From NCBI GenBank assembly GCA_001940755.1, contig MEHH01000074.1:1-10177 (forward strand): DNA of 10,177 bases. The letters run 5' to 3'. Below, in pieces: positions 6,309 through 10,177 of this stretch. The position numbers and the translations under genes are program-made. Origin of the DNA: Candidatus Heimdallarchaeota archaeon AB_125. GTDB taxonomy: Archaea > Asgardarchaeota > Heimdallarchaeia > Heimdallarchaeales > Heimdallarchaeaceae. The notes beneath the pieces were generated by a model that had not been told where the DNA came from, did no database searches, and was given only the letters and a program-made list of their open reading frames with translations. The number at the start of each line of letters is the position of its first letter. Position 1 is the first letter of the stretch.

Positions 6309-6524
6309 ATGACTCAATTTCTAGTTTATGATATTCCTGATTTACATTGTAAGACATGTGCAAATGTTATCAAACAAGCACTAGGTTTTACAGCAGGAGT
6401 GGAGACAATTGAGATAAAATTTATTGAAAGAAATGCTTTAGTTTCGATAGATCCGAAGATTATCTCTAGAAAGAAAATTAAAGCAATAATTATTGCCCTA
6501 GGTTTTTCAGCAATGCTTCTGTAA
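6309..6524 (+). CDS. Small heavy-metal-associated (HMA) domain protein, atypical motif
   Basis: A 71-residue cytosolic protein with the size and beta-alpha-beta-beta-alpha-beta pattern of a stand-alone HMA (ferredoxin-like) metal carrier. The metal loop is DLHCKTC (C14, C17), so the two cysteines of CxxC are present but the usual GMTC is replaced by DLHC. The rest (ANVIKQAL helix, VETIEIKF strand, ALVSID strand, IKAIIIALGFSAM) follows the family, ending GFSAM in place of the usual GYxA. Probably binds Cu(I) or another soft metal and works with the CopZ-like protein and CopA downstream; the metal is inferred. Translation would start at the ATG 29 bp after the TATA box without a Shine-Dalgarno. 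A T7 run follows the stop (6538-6544), so it may be transcribed alone. Confidence 0.82.
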   Translation: MTQFLVYDIPDLHCKTCANVIKQALGFTAGVETIEIKFIERNALVSIDPKIISRKKIKAIIIALGFSAMLL

Positions 6525-6529
6525 GTCTA

Positions 6530-6546
6530 TTTCTAAATTTTTTTGT
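6530..6546 (+). terminator. T-rich terminator after the first HMA gene
   Basis: A run of seven T (6538-6544) inside a T-rich stretch starts about 6 bp after the stop codon and precedes a new TATA-like element. This fits an archaeal terminator that makes the gene monocistronic, perhaps with read-through. Confidence 0.45.
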
Positions 6547-6558
6547 CAAACCGATAGC

Positions 6559-6568
6559 TATTATAAAC
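6559..6568 (+). promoter_or_regulatory. TATA box of the CopZ-like gene
   Basis: TATTATAAAC-like sequence centred about 31 bp before the ATG at 6595. Expected transcription start near 6590, which gives an almost leaderless message and disfavours the GTG at 6586 as start codon. Confidence 0.5.
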
Positions 6569-6594
6569 TGAAATTAGAGTTTTATGTGATTAAT

Positions 6595-6807
6595 ATGGAT
6601 AATGTAACTCTAAATGTAACTGGAATGACCTGTGGTCACTGCCAGATGTCAGTAGCTAAGGCTCTGAAAGAAGTTTCTGGAGTAAAATCTGCAGAAGTCA
6701 GTTTAGAAAAAAATACAGCTGTCATCGAGTATAAATCTGGTAAAACAACTCCAGAAGTTATGATCAAAGCTATAGAGGAAGCTGGATACAAAGCTGTAGT
6801 AGCGTGA
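6595..6807 (+). CDS. copZ: CopZ-like copper chaperone (HMA domain)
   Basis: A 70-residue cytosolic copper carrier of the Atx1/CopZ family, which binds Cu(I) between two cysteines and passes it to the N-terminal HMA domain of CopA. The canonical loop GMTCGHC is present (C13, C16 from this start), followed by the amphipathic helix QMSVAKALKEV, the SGVKSAEVSLEKNTAVIEY strands and the closing EEAGYKAVV. The length is full for the family. A frame-consistent GTG at 6586 would add three residues; I prefer the ATG at 6595 because the TATA box at about 6560-6567 places the transcription start near 6590. It lies between the atypical HMA protein and copA, 62 bp before the latter, in the same direction. 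Function is well supported by motif and context, though mercury or another soft metal cannot be fully excluded. Confidence 0.9.
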   Translation: MDNVTLNVTGMTCGHCQMSVAKALKEVSGVKSAEVSLEKNTAVIEYKSGKTTPEVMIKAIEEAGYKAVVA

Positions 6808-6821
6808 AAATCATAACATAC

Positions 6822-6829
6822 TTATATTA
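6822..6829 (+). promoter_or_regulatory. Probable promoter of copA
   Basis: TTATATTA about 45 bp before the copA ATG would place the transcription start near 6850. The short leader contains AGGA (6858-6861), 8 nt from the ATG, as ribosome binding site. So copA may be expressed from its own promoter besides read-through from copZ. Confidence 0.4.
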
Positions 6830-6869
6830 TTTTACAATTCTCTAATTACTTCATAGTAGGAACTCTCTC

Positions 6870-9230
6870 ATGGAAGAAAATATAGAAAAAAAGACCATCT
6901 CTGTTGTAGGAATGCATTGCGCTGCATGTGTAACAAGAATAGAAAAAGCTATATCTTCTGTTGAGGGAGTAGATTCTGCAGCTGTTAATCTTGTCAGTCA
7001 TAATGCCCTGCTTTTCTATGATCCTTCAATAGCAAAAGAAAAACAAATTGTTAAAGCTATAGAGAAAGCTGGTTACAAAGCTTCCTTCGAAGTGGATCAG
7101 CTTTCATTCATGAAGAACAAGCAATTGATTGATATGCGTTGGAGATTCTTAGCAAGTTTAGTTCTAGCTATACCTGTTTTTATTTTTGCGATGGGACATA
7201 TGATTCCCTTTAATCTTTGGTTTCCAAATTTCGCTAATTGGTTAATGAATACCTATATCTTTCCCAATATGCTTCTCTCTAACTTCCTTCAATTAGTACT
7301 CACTACACCTATCCAATTCATTATTGCTTATCCTTTTTACAAAGCAGCTTGGAAGAGTTTAATCAATAAAAGTGCTTCAATGGATGTTCTTGTAGTTCTT
7401 GGGACAAGTGCAGCTTATTTCTATAGCTTATTCTCAATAATCTATGCATTCTATGTTCCAGCTTACCATGTTTCAGTATTTTTTGAAACATCAGCAATCC
7501 TTCTAACATTCATTTTCTTAGGAAAATATTTGGAAGAAATTGCAAAAGGAAGAACTTCCGAAGCTATTAAGAAACTGATTGAACTTCGACCTGATACAGC
7601 TCTAGTTATTCGTGATGATGAAGAGATAGTAATAGCAACAGATGACGTTGTAGTAGGAGATATTTGCGTAATCAAACCTGGAGATAATGTTCCCGTTGAC
7701 GGGAAAATCATTGAAGGGCAAACATATGTTAATGAAAGCATGATAACAGGAGAAAGTGTTTCCGTTTTCAAGGAAGCAGATGATGATTTAATAGGTGGAA
7801 CCATAAACGAGAATGGTTTCATTAAAATGGAAGCAAGGAGAGTTGGTGAAGATACTACACTTAATCGAATAATTACTATGGTAGATGAAGCTCAAACAAG
7901 CAAGATACCAATTCAAAAATTAGCTGACAGAATTTCAGCATGGTTTGTTCCATCAGTAGTTGTTATTTCGTTGATTACATTTACAATTTGGTTTCTATTA
8001 TTCCAATTCGGAGTTATAGATATCAACACAATTCATGGGGGAGTGGCTGCAGGAGTTAGTTCAACTTTCCTTTACTCTTTTCTTTTAGCAATAACAGTGC
8101 TAGTGATATCCTGTCCATGTGCTCTAGGTTTAGCAACTCCTACAGCTATAATGGTTGGAACTGGATTAGGAGCACAAAATGGAATACTCATTAGAAGTGG
8201 AGAGGCTTTAGAAGTTGCAAGAAACGTAGATGTAATTCTATTTGACAAAACAGGTACAATAACTGAAGGATCGCCTAAAGTTACAGATATCTTTTCTAGA
8301 ACAAAAGAGTTTGATGATAAGGAAATACTCAGAATTGCTGCATCATTAGAAAAAGGATCTGAACATTCTATCGCTAAAGCAATAATACAGAAATCTATCG
8401 ATGAAGGATTAGAAGTAAGTAATATTGAAGATTTCAAAGCACATCCTGGTAAAGGAATTGAAGCAAAAATCAATGGAACACAATATGCTCTAGGAAATAG
8501 AAAACTAAGCACTCTTTTGGATGCTAATATTGAAGAAACATTAGATGAGAATATGAAAACCTTGGAAGAACAAGGGAAAACTGTTATGTTACTTGTTCAA
8601 GAGGATAGTACTATAGGATTCATAGCCATATCTGATACAATTAAATCAAATTCTAAGGAAGCTATTAAAAAGCTTCAAGAAATGGGATTAGAAGTCGTAA
8701 TGGTTAGTGGAGATAATATTAGAGCAGCTAATGCTATAGCTAAAGAAGTAGGAATAAACGAGGTTCATGCAGAAGTTCTACCTGAAGAAAAAGTCAATGT
8801 AGTTTCAAAGTACCAAGATCAAGATCAGAAAGTACTTTTCGTAGGTGATGGTATTAACGATGCTCCTGCATTGGCCAAAGCTGATGTAGGTATCGCAATA
8901 GGTTCTGGAACTGATGTAGCCATCGAAAGTGGAGAAATTGTTCTCGTTAAAGATGATTTGAGAGATGTTGTAACTGCAATAGATCTAAGTGTTAAGACAA
9001 TTCGAAAAGTAAAAATGGGTTTATTCTGGGCACTGATTTACAATGCTTTAGCTATCCCAATCGCAGCTGGAATTTTAGTTCCTGCAAACTTTCTTCTTCC
9101 TGCTGAATTAGCAGGATTAGCAATGGCACTTTCCTCTGTTTCTGTTGTAACAAATTCTTTATTACTTAAACGTTACAAGAATCCTTTTGCTAGAAAAAAC
9201 TCTTCTAATAATTCGAAGATTTCACAATAG
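6870..9230 (+). CDS. copA: Cu+-exporting P-type ATPase (P1B-1), CopA
   Basis: A 786-residue membrane pump that uses ATP to export Cu(I). Domains in order: one N-terminal HMA domain (about 8-74) with GMHCAAC (C17, C20); two class-specific helices (about 91-160) and the next helix pair (168-225); the actuator domain with TGES (293-296); the CPC metal site (415-417, in SCPCALG) in TM6; the phosphorylated aspartate D459 in DKTGT; the nucleotide domain with SEHS (497-500) and PGKGI; the hinge GDGIND (659-664); and the last two helices with Y724-N725 and M752-x-x-S755-S756. CPC plus YN plus MxxSS is the signature of Cu+ (P1B-1) pumps. The one odd residue is the SEHP motif, where Pro is Ser (S500); the ATP-binding His499 and Glu498 are kept. 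It has a single HMA domain, with two more supplied by the small genes upstream. Length and motifs are complete, so it should be active. Confidence 0.96.
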   Translation: MEENIEKKTISVVGMHCAACVTRIEKAISSVEGVDSAAVNLVSHNALLFYDPSIAKEKQIVKAIEKAGYKASFEVDQLSFMKNKQLIDMRWRFLASLVLAIPVFIFAMGHMIPFNLWFPNFANWLMNTYIFPNMLLSNFLQLVLTTPIQFIIAYPFYKAAWKSLINKSASMDVLVVLGTSAAYFYSLFSIIYAFYVPAYHVSVFFETSAILLTFIFLGKYLEEIAKGRTSEAIKKLIELRPDTALVIRDDEEIVIATDDVVVGDICVIKPGDNVPVDGKIIEGQTYVNESMITGESVSVFKEADDDLIGGTINENGFIKMEARRVGEDTTLNRIITMVDEAQTSKIPIQKLADRISAWFVPSVVVISLITFTIWFLLFQFGVIDINTIHGGVAAGVSSTFLYSFLLAITVLVISCPCALGLATPTAIMVGTGLGAQNGILIRSGEALEVARNVDVILFDKTGTITEGSPKVTDIFSRTKEFDDKEILRIAASLEKGSEHSIAKAIIQKSIDEGLEVSNIEDFKAHPGKGIEAKINGTQYALGNRKLSTLLDANIEETLDENMKTLEEQGKTVMLLVQEDSTIGFIAISDTIKSNSKEAIKKLQEMGLEVVMVSGDNIRAANAIAKEVGINEVHAEVLPEEKVNVVSKYQDQDQKVLFVGDGINDAPALAKADVGIAIGSGTDVAIESGEIVLVKDDLRDVVTAIDLSVKTIRKVKMGLFWALIYNALAIPIAAGILVPANFLLPAELAGLAMALSSVSVVTNSLLLKRYKNPFARKNSSNNSKISQ

Positions 9231-9302
9231 CTTTTCGTGTCTGATTTAAGCACTTATTAATATTCTTGAAGGTCTGAACAGTAATTAGAATGATTTTGTC
9301 GC

Positions 9303-9325
9303 AATATATATGAGTGTTTCAACAC
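9303..9325 (+). promoter_or_regulatory. Promoter of the 162-residue gene with palindrome
   Basis: AATATATATG-like TATA element (9303-9312) about 30 bp before the ATG. Directly downstream is a perfect short palindrome, GTGTT-TC-AACAC (9314-9325), lying between the TATA box and the expected start site, where a repressor would block transcription. The palindrome is short and could be chance. Confidence 0.45.
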
Positions 9326-9337
9326 AGTATAATATAG

Positions 9338-9826
9338 ATGATTAGTATAGCTCTAGATTTATCAAATAAACAGAAGAAAACTAGTATAGATTATATTGGT
9401 TCTGTTACCTTTCCTTCTGGTTATATTGAACACCTCATAAAAGGGCTAGATTACACTTCATTTCTTCCATTTATTATGACTAAACCTAATAGAATGTTCT
9501 TTATCTATTGGCAACCTTTCAGAGAGAACTCATTATCACTTGAATATCTCTCCGATTTAAGATTAAGATTAGTTCATAAATACTATGTTGGAGATGCCAT
9601 GAAAGTTACTGATCTCAGAATAGAAGATTTCAGAGAAAAAGAGGTCTACGTGTTCTCTGGACATTGGGAAAATGAAAAAGATAGACTTAAAGGAGTTTTT
9701 GAAACTCTTGCTTTCAAACATAACAACTTTCTGGTATTGTTTGATATCTCTACAACCGAGAAAGACCCAAAAGGAAAAGCTATGCAAGAGCTTCGAAATA
9801 TCAGGTCAACTCTTGAGATAGTTTAA
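9338..9826 (+). CDS. Uncharacterised soluble protein, 162 residues
   Basis: I do not recognise this protein with certainty. It has no signal peptide, no membrane helix and no cysteine pair. It alternates beta-strand-like hydrophobic stretches (SIDYIGSVTFPSG, MFFIYWQPF, VYVFSGHWE, FLVLFDISTT) with helices (EYLSDLRLRLVHKYY, KAMQELRNIRSTL), suggesting a compact alpha/beta fold. The ending, with the strand EVYVFSGHW, a charged turn, then NFLVLFDIST and a last helix QELRNIRSTLEIV, vaguely recalls PsbP/Mog1-like domains that end in an ExxLxxIxxSxx helix; this is a weak impression, not an assignment. Start ATG is about 30 bp after a TATA-like element without Shine-Dalgarno, as for a leaderless message. 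It follows copA by 107 bp in the same direction and ends before a T-rich terminator, so it is probably its own unit and may not be part of the copper system. Confidence 0.75.
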   Translation: MISIALDLSNKQKKTSIDYIGSVTFPSGYIEHLIKGLDYTSFLPFIMTKPNRMFFIYWQPFRENSLSLEYLSDLRLRLVHKYYVGDAMKVTDLRIEDFREKEVYVFSGHWENEKDRLKGVFETLAFKHNNFLVLFDISTTEKDPKGKAMQELRNIRSTLEIV

Positions 9827-9827
9827 T

Positions 9828-9857
9828 AGTTTTTAACTAGTTTTTTATCTGTTTTTG
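9828..9857 (+). terminator. T-rich terminator after the 162-residue gene
   Basis: Three T tracts in close succession (9830-9834, 9841-9846, 9852-9856) right after the stop codon and before the next TATA box. Typical archaeal intrinsic T-tract termination. Confidence 0.55.
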
Positions 9858-9863
9858 GCAACA

Positions 9864-9909
9864 TTTATATATTCCTCAGCAATGATTTGCAAGAGGATAA
9901 AATTAGGAG
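9864..9909 (+). promoter_or_regulatory. Promoter and ribosome binding site of the secreted-protein gene
   Basis: TTTATATATT (9864-9873) fits a TATA box about 49 bp before the ATG, placing the start site near 9895. AGGAG (9905-9909), 8 nt before the ATG at 9918, is the best Shine-Dalgarno in the window, which supports the start choice. Confidence 0.55.
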
Positions 9910-9917
9910 TCTCATAG

Positions 9918-10177
9918 ATGAAGATTAATAAGAAATCTGTTTACGTTGTTTTAGTGTCTGTTTTGGTGTTTTCATCAATCCCAAACTATACTCTAGCTGT
10001 AGAAACTTTCGCGGATTATTTTCCACTTCTTACTGATGCAAATGATGGTGAGTATATGTTGGTTTACGAAAGAGATCTCATTTCTAATGATGTAGTATAT
10101 GAGAAAAGTCTTCGTTCAAGAACTATTCGACAGACTCCAACAGAATTTCAAATTATAGAAACTAATGATACTCATAT
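9918..10177 (+). CDS. Secreted or exported protein, N-terminal part
   Basis: An open frame of 86 codons that runs off the right edge. The first about 26 residues form a Sec-type signal peptide: positive start (MKINKKS), hydrophobic core (VYVVLVSVLVFSS) and a likely cleavage site after TLA (about residue 26). There is no lipobox cysteine, so it is more likely released or C-terminally anchored than a lipoprotein. The visible mature part (VETFADYFPLLTDANDGEYMLVYERDL onward in segments) contains a short DANDGEY motif and many beta-type residues, but I do not recognise a family. A good AGGAG and TATA box precede it. The function cannot be judged from this fragment. Confidence 0.75.
   Translation, partial: MKINKKSVYVVLVSVLVFSSIPNYTLAVETFADYFPLLTDANDGEYMLVYERDLISNDVVYEKSLRSRTIRQTPTEFQIIETNDTH

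Noticed and set aside
6586..6594. GTG at 6586 as start of the CopZ-like gene
   Set aside because: It lies at or before the start site predicted from the TATA box at about 6560-6567, and the ATG three codons later gives the usual family length.
1..10177. Mobile element, CRISPR array, tRNA or defence system
   Set aside because: No transposase, integrase, regularly spaced repeats, tRNA-like cloverleaf or nuclease/helicase defence gene was seen; codon and base use look uniform over the window.

Overview
The window looks like archaeal chromosome. It is AT-rich, and most genes are preceded by an A/T-rich TATA-like element about 25-50 bp before the start, followed by a very short leader, with Shine-Dalgarno-like GGTG or AGGAG in only some cases. 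Genes end in T-rich tracts. The proteins fit this: a TrpB2-type tryptophan synthase beta chain, an archaeal winged-helix regulator and a Cu+-type P1B ATPase. A deeper assignment, such as an Asgard lineage, is only a guess from the AT-rich style and is not proven here.

Layout. (1) Positions 1-625 hold the 3' half of a TrpB2-like gene (+), cut by the window edge. (2) Positions 734-3934 hold two closely related MFS exporters (-) arranged in tandem, the product of a duplication, each with its own upstream region. (3) Positions 4093-4869 hold a winged-helix regulator (+), divergent from the second MFS gene. The two share a short intergenic region with one TATA-like element at its exact midpoint. 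(4) Positions 4879-6009 hold a ferritin-like/VIT fusion protein (-), tail-to-tail with the regulator; this is the membrane-bound ferritin or iron/manganese transporter type. (5) Positions 6309-9230 hold a copper-handling block (+): an atypical stand-alone HMA protein, a canonical CopZ-like HMA chaperone, and a full CopA-type Cu+ ATPase with its own HMA domain. (6) Positions 9338-9826 hold an unrecognised 162-residue soluble protein (+). (7) Position 9918 to the window end holds the start of a secreted or lipid-side protein with a clear Sec-type signal peptide.

How it fits together. Positions 4879-9230 form a metal-homeostasis neighbourhood. CopZ-like carriers would hand Cu(I) to CopA for export, while the ferritin-VIT protein would sense, oxidise or move Fe(II)/Mn(II) across the membrane. 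The MFS pair and its divergent regulator look like an inducible efflux module. Its substrate cannot be read from sequence; drugs, lipophilic compounds or siderophore-like molecules are all possible for this MFS branch. The most interesting non-coding signals are well-formed inverted and direct repeats around the promoters of MFS copy 1, the MFS2/regulator divergent pair and the first HMA gene. These are strong operator candidates. I see no CRISPR array, tRNA, rRNA, insertion sequence or integrase.
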